Below are positions 11,320 through 25,157 of a stretch of DNA of 64,000 nt, piece after piece. Both the position numbers and the translations under genes were made by a program. How positions within the stretch are numbered: position 1 is the first letter of the stretch; the number at the start of each line of letters is the position of its first letter. This DNA comes from Sialis fuliginosa (taxonomy: Eukaryota; Arthropoda; Insecta; Megaloptera; Sialidae). The stretch is taken from the NCBI GenBank assembly GCA_961205875.1, contig OY540820.1, positions 1,860,001 through 1,924,000 on the forward strand, given 5' to 3'. Under the pieces are notes generated by a model. That model searched no databases, was not told the DNA's origin, and was given only the letters and a program-made list of their open reading frames with translations.

Positions 11320-11999
11320 TTTTAATTTAAGTTCAAGTTTATGATTAAACATAAACTTAAACATAAATTTAAACATAATTTTAAACATAAATTAAAACAT
11401 AAACTTAGACATACATTTAAACATAAATTAAAACATTAATTTAAACATAAATTTAAACATAAATTTAAACTAAAATTTAAACATAAATTTAAACTTAAAT
11501 TTAAACATAAATTTAAACATAAATTTAAACATAAATCTAACCATAAATTTAAACATAAATTTAAACATAAATTTAGACATAAATTTAAACATAAATTTAA
11601 ACAAATTTAAATTAAAATTTAAACATAAATTTAAACATAAATTTAAACATAAATTAAAACATAAACTTAAAAATAAATTTAAACTTAAATTTAAACTTAA
11701 ATTAAACATTAATTTAAACATAAATTTAAACTAAAATTTAAACATAAATTTAAACATAAATCTAACCATAAATTTAAACATAAATTTAAACATAAATTTA
11801 GACATAAATTTAAACATAAATTTAAACATAAATTTAAACATAAACTAAAACATAAATTTAAACATAAATTTAAACATAAATTTAAACATAAATTTAAACA
11901 TAAATTAAATCATAAACCTAAACATAAATTTAAAATTAAATTTAAATATAAACTTAAACATAAACCTAAACATAAATTTAAACATAAATTTAAACATAA
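11320..11999 (+). repeat. Unit 9 12-mer tail (680 bp)
   Basis: Hinge at 11335-11358. Equal in length to the unit 1 tail, including the ACTAAAATTT block that the unit 7 tail lacks, so this one keeps the intact form. Confidence 0.93.
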
Positions 12000-12237
12000 A
12001 TGTCAAATCTAGTCGTTTAGACACTAAATTTCTGATAAGTATCCAAAAACTGATGGAATTGATTTAAAATAATTTTAACCGATTGTTATGGTACGAATCG
12101 AGACGTTTATTACCAAAATACACCGATTTAATACAAATCGAGTCGATTTGCAGATGTTATATGTTTATTTACGTGTATGATTTATTTTATGTTTAATCTA
12201 TTGCTTATGCATGTTTATATTTATGTATATGTATTTG
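12000..12237 (+). repeat. Core 10, subtype A1 variant (238 bp)
   Basis: Dyad at 12134-12150. TTTCTGATAAG replaces TTTCCGATAAG (CpG lost to TpG), and AATTTTAACCGATTG replaces AATTTGATCCGATTG. The array edge also has GTATATGTATTTG. Confidence 0.92.
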
Positions 12238-12717
12238 TTTATGTTCATGTTTATGTTTATGTTTATGTTTATGTTTATGTTTATGTTTATGTTTATGTTT
12301 ATGTTTATGTTTATGTTTATGTTTATGTTTATGTTTATGTTTATGTTTATGTTTATGTTTATGTTTATGTTTATGTTTATGTTTATGTTTATGTTTATGT
12401 TTATGTTTATGTTTATGTTTATGTTTATGTTTATGTTTATGTTTATGTTTATGTTTATGTTTATGTTTATGTTTATGTTTATGTTTATGTTTATGTTTAT
12501 GTTTATGTTTATGTTTATGTTTATGTTTATGTTTATGTTTATGTTTATGTTTATGTTTATGTTTATGTTTATGTTTATGTTTATGTTTATGTTTATGTTT
12601 ATGTTTATGTTTATGTTTATGTTTATGTTTATGTTTATGTTTATGTTTATGTTTATGTTTATGTTTATGTTTATGATTATGATTATGTTTAGGTTTATGT
12701 TTCTGTTTATGTTTATG
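12238..12717 (+). repeat. Unit 10 hexamer array, 80 copies with edge variants
   Basis: One TTCATG occurs near the left end. The last copies include two ATTATG-type changes, one TTTAGG and one TTTCTG (12673-12705). The interior is perfect. Variants confined to the ends suggest that copies turn over in the middle. Confidence 0.95.
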
Positions 12718-13915
12718 TTTTAATTTAAGTTAAAGTTTATGATTAAACATAAACTTAAACATAAATTTAAACATAAATTTAAACATAAATTTAAACATAA
12801 ATTTAAACATAAATTTAAACATAAACTTAAACATAAATTTAAACATAAATTTAAACATAAAATTTAACATAAATTTAAACATATATTTAAACATAAATTT
12901 AAACATAAATTTAAACATAAATTTAAACATAAATTTAAACATAAAATTTAACATAAATTTAAACATAAATTTAAACATAAAATTTAAACATAAATTTAAA
13001 CATAAATTAAAACATAAACTTAAACATAAATTAAAACATATATTTAAACAAAAATTTAAACATAAATTTAAACATAAATTTAAACTTAAATTTAAACATA
13101 AATTTAAACTTAAATTTAAACATAAATTTAAACATAAATTTAAACATAAATCTAACCATAAATTTAAACATAAATTTAATTAAACATAAATTTAGACATA
13201 AATTTAAACATAAATTTAAACATAAATTTAGACATAAATTTAAACATAAATTTAAACATAATTTTAAATTAAAATTTAAACATAAATTTAAACTTAAATT
13301 TAAACATAAATTTAAACATAAATTAACACATAAACTTAAACATAAATTTAAACATAAATTTAAACATAAATTTAAACATAAATTTAAACATAAAATTTAA
13401 CATAAACTTAAACATAAATTTAAACATAAATTTAAACATAAATTTAAACATAAATTAAAACATAAACTTAAACATAAATTTAAACATAAATTTAAACATA
13501 AACTAAAATATAAATTTAAACATAAATTTAAACATAAATTTAAACATAAATTTAGACATAAATTTAAACATAAATTTAAACAAATTTAAATTAAAATTTA
13601 AACATAAATTTAAACATAAATTTAAACATAAATTAAAACATAAACTTAAAAATAAATTTAAACTTAAATTTAAACTTAAATTAAACATTAATTTAAACAT
13701 AAATTTAAACATAAATTTAAACATAAATTTAAACATAAACTAAAACATAATTTTAAACATAAATTTAAACATAAATTTAAACATAAATTTAAACATAAAT
13801 TTAAACATAAATTTAGACATAAATTTAAACATAAATTTAAACAAATTAAATTTAAAATTTAAACTTAAATTTAAACTTAAATTAAACATTAATTTAAACA
13901 TAAATTTAAACATAA
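12718..13915 (+). repeat. Unit 10 12-mer tail (1198 bp)
   Basis: Hinge at 12733-12756, preceded by AAGTTAAAG in place of AAGTTCAAG. Contains an out-of-phase TTTAATTAAACAT near 13177. It lacks the usual CCTAAAC end and instead runs TTAAATTAAACATTAATTT into core 11, as if the last ~130 bp were deleted. Confidence 0.9.
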
Positions 13916-14153
13916 ATGTCAAATCTAGTCGTTTAGACACTAAATTTCCGATAAGTATCCAAAAACTGATGGAATTGATTTAAAATAATTTGATCCGATT
14001 GTTATGGTACGAATCGAGACGTTTATTACCAAAATACACCGATTTAATACAAATCGAGTCGATTTGCAGATGTTATATGTTTATTTACGTGTATGATTTA
14101 TTTTATATTTAATCTATTGCTTATGCATGTTTATATTTATGTTTATGTATTTG
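13916..14153 (+). repeat. Core 11, subtype A1 (238 bp)
   Basis: Dyad at 14050-14066. Private TTATATTTAATC near the array edge (others TTATGTTTAATC). Confidence 0.92.
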
Positions 14154-14361
14154 TTTATGTTTATGTTTATGTTTATGTTTATGTTTATGTTTATGTTTAT
14201 GTTTATGTTTATGTTTATGTTTATGTTTATGTTTATGTTTATGTTTATGTTTATGTTTATGTTTGTTTATGTTTATGTTTATGTTTATGTTTATGTTTAT
14301 GTTTATGTTTATGTTTATGTTTATGTTTATGTTTATGTTTATGTTTATGTTTATGTTTATG
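14154..14361 (+). repeat. Unit 11 hexamer array, 34 copies plus a 4-bp slip
   Basis: 208 bp, which is not a multiple of six. A partial TTTG near 14262 breaks the phase (ATGTTTGTTTATG). This is the only array here with a frame break. Confidence 0.95.
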
Positions 14362-15549
14362 TTTTAATTTAAGTTCAAGTTTATGATTAAACATAAACTT
14401 AAACATAAATTTAAACATAAATTTAAACATAAATTTAAACATAAATTTAAACATAAATTTAAACATAAAATTTAACATAAATTTAAACATAAATTTAAAC
14501 ATAAATTTAAACATAAATTTAAACATAAATTTAAACATAAATTTAAACATAAATTAAAACATAAACTTAGACATAAATTTAAACATAAATTTAAACATAA
14601 ATTTAAACATAAAATTTAACATAAATTTAAACATAAATTTAAACATAAAATTTAAACATAAATTTAAACATAAATTTGAACATAAATTTAAACATAAATT
14701 TAAACATTAATTTAAACTTAAATTTAAACATAAATTTAAACATAAACTAAAACATAAATTTAAACATAAATTTAAACATAAAATTAAAGATAAATTTAAA
14801 CATAAATTTAAACATAAATTAAAACATAAATTTAAACATAAATTAAAACATAAACTAAAACATAAATTTAAACTTAAATTTAAATATAAACTTAAACATA
14901 AACCTAAACATAAATTTAAACATAAATTTAAACATAAATTTAAACATAAATTTCAACATAAATTTAAACATAAATTTAAACATAAATTTAAACATAAATT
15001 TAAACATAAATTTAAACATTAATTTAAATATAAAACTAAACATAAATTTAAACATAAATTTAAACATAAATTTAAACATAAATTTAAACATAAATTTAAA
15101 CATAAATTTAAACTTAAATTTAAACATAAATTTAGACATAAATTTAAACATAAATTTAAACGTAAATTTAAATTAAAATTTAAACATAAATTTAAACATA
15201 AATTTAGACATAAATTTAAACATAAATTTAAACATAAATTTAAATTAAAATTTAAACATAAATTTAAACATAAATTTAGACATAAATTTAAACATAAATT
15301 TAAACATAAATTTAAATTAAAATTTAAACATAAATTTAAACATAAATTTGAACATAAATTTAAATTAAAATTTAAACATAAATTTAAACTTAAATTTAAA
15401 CATAAATTTAAACTTAAATTTAAACATAAATTTAAACATAAATTTAAACATAAATTTAAACATAAATTAAAACATAAACTTAAACATAAATTTAAACTTA
15501 AATTTAAATATAATCTTAAACATAAACCTAAACATAAATTTAAACATAA
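14362..15549 (+). repeat. Unit 11 12-mer tail (1188 bp), A-to-B transition
   Basis: Hinge at 14377-14400. First tail with B-type blocks: CATAAAATTAAAGAT, CGTAAATTTAAATT and the end AATATAATCTTAAAC. It leads into the first B core, so the A/B boundary lies in this tail. Confidence 0.9.
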
Positions 15550-15787
15550 ATGTCAAATCTAGTCGTTTAGACACTAAATTTCCGATAAGTATCCAAAAAC
15601 TGATGGAATTGATTTAAAATAATTTGATCCGATTGTTATGGTACGAATCGAGACGTTTATTATAAAAATACACTGATTTAATACAAATCGAGTCGATTTG
15701 CAGATGTTATATGTTTATTTACGTGTATGATTTATTTTATGTTTAATCTATTGCTTATGCATGTTTATATTTATGTTTATGTATTTG
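15550..15787 (+). repeat. Core 12, subtype B (238 bp)
   Basis: First B core: TTTATTATAAAAATACACTG replaces the A1 TTTATTACCAAAATACACCG. The last change is CpG to TpG. Dyad at 15684-15700. Confidence 0.93.
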
Positions 15788-16093
15788 TTTATGTTTATGT
15801 TTATGTTTATGTTTATGTTTATGTTTATGTTTATGTTTATGTTTATGTTTATGTTTATGTTTATGTTTATGTTTATGTTTATGTTTATGTTTATGTTTAT
15901 GTTTATGTTTATGTTTATGTTTATGTTTATGTTTATGTTTATGTTTATGTTTATGTTTATGTTTATGTTTATGTTTATGTTTATGTTTATGTTTATGTTT
16001 ATGTTTATGTTTATGTTTATGTTTATGTTTATGTTTATGTTTATGTTTATGTTTATGTTTATGTTTATGTTTATGTTTATGTTTATGTTTATG
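15788..16093 (+). repeat. Unit 12 hexamer array, (TTTATG)51
   Basis: 51 perfect copies. Confidence 0.97.
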
Positions 16094-18457
16094 TTTTAAT
16101 TTAAGTTCAAGTTTATGATTAAACATAAATTTAAACATAAATTTAAACATAAATTTAAACATAAATTTAAACATAAATTTAAACATAAATTTAAACATAA
16201 ATTTAAACATAAATTTAAACATAAATTTAAACATAAATTATAACATAAATTTAAACTTAAATTTAAACATAAATTTAAACATAAATTAAATCATAAACTT
16301 AGACATAAATTTAAACATAAATTTAAACATAAATTTAAACATAAATTTAAACATAAAATTTAACATAAATTTAAACATAAATTTAACACAAATTTAAACA
16401 TAAATTTAAACATAAAATTTAAACATAAATTTAAACATAAATTTGAACATAAATTTAAACATAAATTTAAACATTAATTTAAACTTAAATTTAAACATAA
16501 ATTTAAACATAAACTAAAACATAAATTTAAACATAAATTTAAACATAAAATTAAAGATAAATTTAAACATAAATTTAAACATAAATTAAAACATAAATTT
16601 AAACATAAATTAAAACATAAATTTAAACATAAAATTTAAACATAAATTTAAACATAAATTTGAACATAAATTTAAACATAAATTTAAACATTAATTTAAA
16701 CTTAAATTTAAACATAAATTTAAACATAAACTAAAACATAAATTTAAACATAAATTTAAACATAAAATTAAAGATAAATTTAAACATAAATTTAAACATA
16801 AATTAAAACATAAATTTAAACATAAATTAAAACATAAACTAAAACATAAATTTAAACTTAAATTTAAATATAAACTTAAACATAAACCTAAACATAAATT
16901 TAAACATAAATTTAAACATAAATTTAAACATAAATTTTAACATAAATTTAAACATAAATTTAAACATAAATTTAAACATAAATTTAAACATAAATTTAAA
17001 CATTAATTTAAATATAAAACTAAACATAAATTTAAACATAAATTTAAACATAAATTTAAACATAAATTTAAACATAAATTTAAACATAAATTTAAACTTA
17101 AATTTAAACATAAATATAGACATAAATTTAAACATAAATTTAAACGTAAATTTAAATTAAAATTTAAACATAAATTTAAACATAAATTTAGACATAAATT
17201 TAAACATAAATTTAAACATAAATTTAAATTAAAATTTAAACATAAATTTAAACATAAATTTGAACATAAATTTAAATTAAAATTTAAACATAAAATTAAA
17301 GATAAATTTAAACATAAATTTAAACATAAATTAAAACATAAATTTAAACATAAATTAAAACATAAACTTAAACATAAATTTAAACTTAAATTTAAATATA
17401 AACTTAAACATAAACCTAAACATAAATTTAAACATAAATTTAAACATAAATTTAAACATAAATTTAAACATAAATTTAAACATAAATTTAAACATAAATT
17501 TAAACATAAATTTAAACTTAAATTTAAACATTAATTTAAATATAAAACTAAACATAAATTTAAACATAAATTTAAACATAAATTTAAACATAAATTTAAA
17601 CATAAATTAATACATGAACTTAGACATAAATTAAAACATAAACTTAGACATAAATTTAAACATAAATTAAAACATATATTTAAACTTAAATTTAAACATA
17701 AATTTAAACATAAAATTAAAGATAAATTTAAACATAAATTTAAACATAAATTAAAACATAAATTTAAACATAAATTAAAACATAAACTTAGACATAAATT
17801 TAAACTTAAATTTAAATATAAACTTAAACATAAACCTAAACATAAATTTAAACATAAATTTAAACATAAATTTAAACATAAATTTAAACATAAATTTAAA
17901 CTTAAATTTAAACATAAATTTAAACATAAATTAAAACATAAACTTAGACATAAATTAAAACATAAACTTAGACATAAATTTAAACATAAATTAAAACATA
18001 TATTTTAACTTAAATTTAAACATAAATTTAAACTTAAATTTAAACATAAATTTAAACATAAATTTAAACATAAATCTAACCATAAATTTAAACATAAATT
18101 TAAACATAAATTTAGACATAAATTTAAACATAAATTTAAACGTAAATTTAAATTAAAATTTAAACATAAATTTAAACATAAATTTAGACATAAATTTAAA
18201 CATAAATTTAAACATAAATTTAAATTAAAATTTAAACATAAATTTAAACATAAATTTGAACATAAATTTAAATTAAAATTTAAACATAAATTTAAACTTA
18301 AATTTAAACATAAATTTAAACTTAAATTTAAACATAAAGTTAAACATAAATTTAAACATAAATTTAAACATAAATTAAAACATAAACTTAAACATAAATT
18401 TAAACTTAAATTTAAATATAATCTTAAACATAAACCTAAACATAAATTTAAACATAA
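16094..18457 (+). repeat. Unit 12 12-mer tail (2364 bp)
   Basis: Hinge near 16109 with right arm CATAAATTT. Longer than the other B tails because the GAACATAAA / ATTAAAGATAAA stretch (about 16440-16620) recurs from about 16620 onward. The end is type B. A CTAACC block lies near 18076. Confidence 0.9.
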
Positions 18458-18695
18458 ATGTCAAATCTAGTCGTTTAGACACTAAATTTCCGATAAGTAT
18501 CCAAAAACTGATGGAATTGATTTAAAATAATTTGATCCGCTTGTTATGGTACGAATCGAGACGTTTATTATAAAAATACACTGATTTAATACAAATCGAG
18601 TCGATTTGCAGATGTTAAATGTTTATTTACGTGTATGATTTATTTTATGTTTAATCTATTGCTTATGCATGTTTATATTTATGTTTATGTATTTG
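18458..18695 (+). repeat. Core 13, subtype B (238 bp)
   Basis: Dyad at 18592-18608. Private GATCCGCTTG and GATGTTAAATG. Confidence 0.92.
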
Positions 18696-19055
18696 TTTAT
18701 GTTTATGTTTATGTTTATGTTTATGTTTATGTTTATGTTTATGTTTATGTTTATGTTTATGTTTATGTTTATGTTTATGTTTATGTTTATGTTTATGTTT
18801 ATGTTTATGTTTATGTTTATGTTTATGTTTATGTTTATGTTTATGTTTATGTTTATGTTTATGTTTATGTTTATGTTTATGTTTATGTTTATGTTTATGT
18901 TTATGTTTATGTTTATGTTTATGTTTATGTTTATGTTTATGTTTATGTTTATGTTTATGTTTATGTTTATGTTTATGTTTATGTTTATGTTTATGTTTAT
19001 GTTTATGTTTATGTTTATGTTTATGTTTATGTTTATGTTTATGTTTATGTTTATG
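18696..19055 (+). repeat. Unit 13 hexamer array, (TTTATG)60
   Basis: 60 perfect copies; 65 in its counterpart, unit 16. Confidence 0.97.
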
Positions 19056-20650
19056 TTTTAATTTAAGTTCAAGTTTATGATTAAACATAAATTTAAACAT
19101 AAATTTAAACATAAATTTAAACATAAATTTAAACATAAATTTAAACATAAATTTAAACATAAATTTAAACATAAATTATAACATAAATTTAAACTTAAAT
19201 TTAAACATAAATTTAAACATAAATTAAATCATAAACTTAGACATAAATTTAAACATAAATTTAAACATAAATTTAAACATAAATTTAAACATAAAATTTA
19301 ACATAAATTTAAACATAAATTTAACACAAATTTAAACATAAATTTAAACATAAAATTTAAACATAAATTTAAACATAAATTTGAACATAAATTTAAACAT
19401 AAATTTAAACATTAATTTAAACTTAAATTTAAACATAAATTTAAACATAAACTAAAACATAAATTTAAACATAAATTTAAACATAAAATTAAAGATAAAT
19501 TTAAACATAAATTTAAACATAAATTAAAACATAAATTTAAACATAAATTAAAACATAAACTTAAACATAAATTTAAACTTAAATTTAAATATAAACTTAA
19601 ACATAAACCTAAACATAAATTTAAACATAAATTTAAACATAAATTTAAACATAAATTTAAACATAAATTTAAACATAAATTTAAACATAAATTTAAACAT
19701 AAATTTAAACTTAAATTTAAACATTAATTTAAATATAAAACTAAACATAAATTTAAACATAAATTTAAACATAAATTTAAACATAAATTTAAACATAAAT
19801 TAATACATAAACTTAGACATAAATTAAAACATAAACTTAGACATAAATTTAAACATAAATTAAAACATATATTTAAACTTAAATTTAAACATAAATTTAA
19901 ACATAAAATTAAAGATAAATTTAAACATAAATTTAAACATAAATTAAAACATAAATTTAAACATAAATTAAAACATAAACTTAGACATAAATTTAAACTT
20001 AAATTTAAATATAAACTTAAACATAAACCTAAACATAAATTTAAACATAAATTTAAACATAAATTTAAACATAAATTTAAACATAAATTTAAACTTAAAT
20101 TTAAACATAAATTTAAACATAAATTAAAACATAAACTTAGACATAAATTAAAACATAAACTTAGACATAAATTTAAACATAAATTAAAACATATATTTTA
20201 ACTTAAATTTTAACATAAATTTAAACTTAAATTTAAACATAAATTTAAACATAAATTTAAACATAAATCTAACCATAAATTTAAACATAAATTTAAACAT
20301 AAATTTAGACATAAATTTAAACATAAATTTAAACGTAAATTTAAATTAAAATTTAAACATAAATTTAAACATAAATTTAGACATAAATTTCAACATAAAT
20401 TTAAACATAAATTTAAATTAAAATTTAAACATAAATTTAAACATAAATTTGAACATAAATTTAAATTAAAATTTAAACATAAATTTAAACTTAAATTTAA
20501 ACATAAATTTAAACTTAAATTTAAACATAAATTTAAACATAAATTTAAACATAAATTTAAACATAAATTAAAACATAAACTTAAACATAAATTTAAACTT
20601 AAATTTAAATATAATCTTAAACATAAACCTAAACATAAATTTAAACATAA
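19056..20650 (+). repeat. Unit 13 12-mer tail (1595 bp)
   Basis: Type B throughout. Markers CTTAAATTTTAACAT near 20203 and TTTCAACAT near 20388 identify it as the counterpart of the unit 16 tail, which is 12 bp longer. Confidence 0.92.
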
Positions 20651-20888
20651 ATGTCAAATCTAGTCGTTTAGACACTAAATTTCCGATAAGTATCCAAAAA
20701 CTGATGGAATTGATTTAAAATAATTTGATCCGATTGTTATGGTACGAATCGAGACGTTTATTATAAAAATACACTGATTTAATACAAATCGAGTCGATTT
20801 GCAGATGTTATATGTTTATTTACGTGTATGATTTATTTTATGTTTAATCTATTGCTTATGCATGTTTATATTTATGTTTATGTATTTG
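20651..20888 (+). repeat. Core 14, subtype B (238 bp)
   Basis: Dyad at 20785-20801. Matches the B consensus. Confidence 0.93.
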
Positions 20889-21248
20889 TTTATGTTTATG
20901 TTTATGTTTATGTTTATGTTTATGTTTATGTTTATGTTTATGTTTATGTTTATGTTTATGTTTATGTTTATGTTTATGTTTATGTTTATGTTTATGTTTA
21001 TGTTTATGTTTATGTTTATGTTTATGTTTATGTTTATGTTTATGTTTATGTTTATGTTTATGTTTATGTTTATGTTTATGTTTATGTTTATGTTTATGTT
21101 TATGTTTATGTTTATGTTTATGTTTATGTTTATGTTTATGTTTATGTTTATGTTTATGTTTATGTTTATGTTTATGTTTATGTTTATGTTTATGTTTATG
21201 TTTATGTTTATGTTTATGTTTATGTTTATGTTTATGTTTATGTTTATG
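20889..21248 (+). repeat. Unit 14 hexamer array, (TTTATG)60
   Basis: 60 perfect copies; 54 in its counterpart, unit 17. Confidence 0.97.
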
Positions 21249-22867
21249 TTTTAATTTAAGTTCAAGTTTATGATTAAACATAAATTTAAACATAAATTTA
21301 AACATAAATTTAAACATAAATTTAAACATAAATTTAAACATAAATTTAAACATAAATTTAAACATAAATTTAAACATAAATTTAAACATAAATTATAACA
21401 TAAATTTAAACTTAAATTTAAACATAAATTTAAACATAAATTAAAACATAAACTTAGACATAAATTTAAACATAAATTTAAACATAAATTTAAACATTAA
21501 TTTAAACATAAAATTTAACATAAATTTAAACATAAATTTAACACAAATTTAAACATAAATTTAAACATAAAATTTAAACATAAATTTAAACATAAATTTG
21601 AACATAAATTTAAACATAAATTTAAACATTAATTTAAACTTAAATTTAAACATAAATTTAAACATAAACTAAAACATAAATTTAAACATAAATTTAAACA
21701 TAAAATTAAAGATAAATTTAAACATAAATTTAAACATAAATTAAAACATAAATTTAAACATAAATTAAAACATAAACTTAAACATAAATTTAAACTTAAA
21801 TTTAAATATAAACTTAAACATAAACCTAAACATAAATTTAAACATAAATTTAAACATAAATTTAAACATAAATTTAAACATAAATTTAAACATAAATTTA
21901 AACATAAATTTAAACATAAATTTAAACTTAAATTTAAACATTAATTTAAATATAAAACTAAACATAAATTTAAACATAAATTTAAACATAAATTTAAACA
22001 TAAATTTAAACATAAATTAATACTTAAACTTAGACATAAATTAAAACATAAACTTAGACATAAATTTAAACATAAATTAAAACATATATTTAAACTTAAA
22101 TTTAAACATAAATTTAAACATAAAATTAAAGATAAATTTAAACATAAATTTAAACATAAATTAAAACATAAATTTATACATAAATTAAAACATAAACTTA
22201 AACATAAATTTAAACTTAAATTTAAATATAAACTTAAACATAAACCTAAACATAAATTTAAACATAAATTTAAACATAAATTTAAACATAAATTTAAACA
22301 TAAATTTAAACTTAAATTTAAACATAAATTTAAACATAAATTAAAACATAAACTTAGACATAAATTAAAACATAAACTTAGACATAAATTTAAACATAAA
22401 TTAAAACATATATTTTAACTTAAATTTAAACATAAATTTAAACTTAAATTTAAACATAAATTTAAACATAAATTTAAACATAAATCTAACCATAAATTTA
22501 AACATAAATTTAAACATAAATTTAGACATAAATTTAAACATAAATTTAAACGTAAATTTAAATTAAAATTTAAACATAAATTTAAACATAAATTTAGACA
22601 TAAATTTAAACTAAAATTTAAACATAAATTTAAATTAAAATTTAAACATAAATTTAAACATAAATTTGAACATAAATTTAAATTAAAATTTAAACATAAA
22701 TTTAAACTTAAATTTAAACATAAATTTAAACTTAAATTTAAACATAAATTTAAACATAAATTTAAACATAAATTTAAACATAAATTAAAACATAAACTTA
22801 AACATAAATTTAAACTTAAATTTAAATATAATCTTAAACATAAACCTAAACATAAATTTAAACATAA
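21249..22867 (+). repeat. Unit 14 12-mer tail (1619 bp)
   Basis: Markers TTAATACTTAAAC near 22017, TTTATACAT near 22173 and ACTAAAATTTAAAC near 22610, all shared with unit 17. Confidence 0.92.
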
Positions 22868-23105
22868 ATGTCAAATCTAGTCGTTTAGACACTAAATTTC
22901 CGATAAGTATCCAAAAACTGATGGAATTGATTTAAAATAATTTGATCCGATTGTTATGGTACGAATCGAGACGTTTATTATAAAAATACACTGATTTAAT
23001 ACAAATCGAGTCGATTTGCAGATGTTATATGTTTATTTACGTGTATGATTTATTTTATGTTTAATCTATTGCTTATGCATGTTTATATTTATGTTTATGT
23101 ATTTG
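22868..23105 (+). repeat. Core 15, subtype B (238 bp)
   Basis: Dyad at 23002-23018. Matches the B consensus. Confidence 0.93.
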
Positions 23106-23423
23106 TTTATGTTTATGTTTATGTTTATGTTTATGTTTATATTTATGTTTATGTTTATGTTTATGTTTATGTTTATGTTTATGTTTATGTTTATGTTTAT
23201 GTTTATGTTTATGTTTATGTTTATGTTTATGTTTATGTTTATGTTTATGTTTATGTTTATGTTAATGTTTATGTTTATGTTTATGTTTATGTTTATGTTT
23301 ATGTTTATGTTTAAGTTTATGTTTATGTTTATGTTTATGTTTATGTTTATGTTTATGTTTATGTTTATGTTTATGTTTATGTTTATGTTTATGTTTATGT
23401 TTATGTTTATGTTTATGTTTATG
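23106..23423 (+). repeat. Unit 15 hexamer array, 53 copies with three internal variants
   Basis: Single TTTATA (~23135), TTAATG (~23262) and TTTAAG (~23311) hexamers sit inside an otherwise perfect array. The same three variants in the same order occur in unit 18, three hexamers shorter overall. Confidence 0.96.
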
Positions 23424-25157
23424 TTTTAATTTAAGTTCAAGTTTATGTTTAAACATAAACTTAAACATAAATTTAAACATAAATTTAAACATAAATTTAA
23501 ACATAAATTTAAACATAAATTTAAACATAAATTAAAACATAAACTTAAACATAAATTTAAACATAAATTTAAACATAAACTTAAACATAAATTTAAACAT
23601 AAAATTTAACATAAATTTAAACATAAATTTAAACATAAATTTAAACATAAATTTAAACATAAATTTAAACATAAATTTAAACATAAATTTAAACATAAAT
23701 TTAAACATAAATTTAAACATAAATTATAACATAAATTTAAACTTAAATTTAAACATAAATTTAAACATAAATTAAAACATAAACTTAGACATAAATTTAA
23801 ACATAAATTTAAACATAAATTTAAACATAAATTTAAACATAAAATTTAACATAAATTTAAACATAAATTTAAACATAAAATTTAAACATAAATTTAAACA
23901 TAAATTTGAACATAAATTTAAACATAAATTTAAACATTAATTTACACTTAAATTTAAACATAAATTTAAACATAAACTAAAACATAAATTTAAACATAAA
24001 TTTAAACATAAAATTAAAGATTAATTTAAACATAAATTTAAACATAAATTAAAACATAAATTTAAACATAAATTAAAACATAAACTTAAACATAAATTTA
24101 AACTTAAATTTAAATATAAACTTAAACATAAACCTAAACATAAATTTAAACATAAATTTAAACATAAATTTAAACATAAATTTAAACATAAATTTAAACA
24201 TAAATTTAACATAAATTTAAACTTAAATTTAAACATTAATTTAAATATAAAACTAAACATAAATTTAAACATAAATTTAAACATAAATTTAAACATAAAT
24301 TAATACATAAACTTAGACATAAATTAAAACATAAACTTAGACATAAATTTAAACATAAATTAAAACATATATTTAAACTTAAATTTAAACATAAATTTAA
24401 ACATAAAATTAAAGATAAATTTAAACATAAATTTAAACATAAATTAAAACATAAATTTAAACATAAATTAAAACATAAACTTAGACATAAATTTAAACTT
24501 AAATTTAAATATAAACTTAAACATAAACCTAAACATAAATTTAAACATAAATTTAAACATAAATTTAAACATAAATTTAAACATAAATTTAAACTTAAAT
24601 TTAAACATAAATTTAAACATAAATTAAAACATAAACTTAGACATAAATTAAAACATAAACTTAGACATAAATTTAAACATAAATTAAAACATATATTTTA
24701 ACTTAAATTTAAACATAAATTTAAACTTAAATTTAAACATAAATTTAAACATAAATTTAAACATAAATCTAACCATAAATTTAAACATAAATTTAAACAT
24801 AAATTTAGACATAAATTTAAACATAAATTTAAACGTAAATTTAAATTAAAATTTAAACATAAATTTAAACATAAATTTAGACATAAATTTAAACATAAAT
24901 TTAAACATAAATTTAAATTAAAATTTAAACATAAATTTAAACATAAATTTGAACATAAATTTAAATTAAAATTTAAACATAAATTTAAACTTAAATTTAA
25001 ACATAAATTTAAACTTAAATTTAAAATTTAAACATAAATTTAAACATAAATTTAAACATAAATTTAAACATAAATTAAAACATAAACTTAAACATAAATT
25101 TAAACTTAAATTTAAATATAATCTTAAACATAAACCTAAACATAAATTTAAACATAA
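23424..25157 (+). repeat. Unit 15 12-mer tail (1734 bp)
   Basis: Opens with a perfect-palindrome hinge at 23439-23462. A TTTACACTT block near 23940 and ATTAAAGATTAA near 24012 are shared with unit 18. Confidence 0.92.
23439..23462. repeat. Perfect 24-bp palindromic hinge, unit 15
   Basis: AAGTTTATG, TTTAAA, CATAAACTT. The centre, ATTAAA elsewhere, is TTTAAA here, which is its own reverse complement, so all 24 bases are palindromic. Confidence 0.93.

Larger units (their letters stand above)
9090..11459 (+). repeat. 2370-bp tandem duplication, right copy
   Basis: Second copy: end of unit 7 tail, unit 8, and unit 9 up to about 11460, where the unit 9 tail departs with the block ACTAAAATTT. Preserved array lengths imply a recent event. 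Confidence 0.85.
18458..25157 (+). repeat. Three-unit higher-order repeat, copy 1 (units 13-15, 6700 bp)
   Basis: Each unit matches the one three positions later. Units 13 and 16 share CTTAAATTTTAACAT and TTTCAACAT. Units 14 and 17 share TTAATACTTAAACTTAGAC and TTTATACAT. Units 15 and 18 share three array variants and a perfect-palindrome hinge. Confidence 0.88.
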
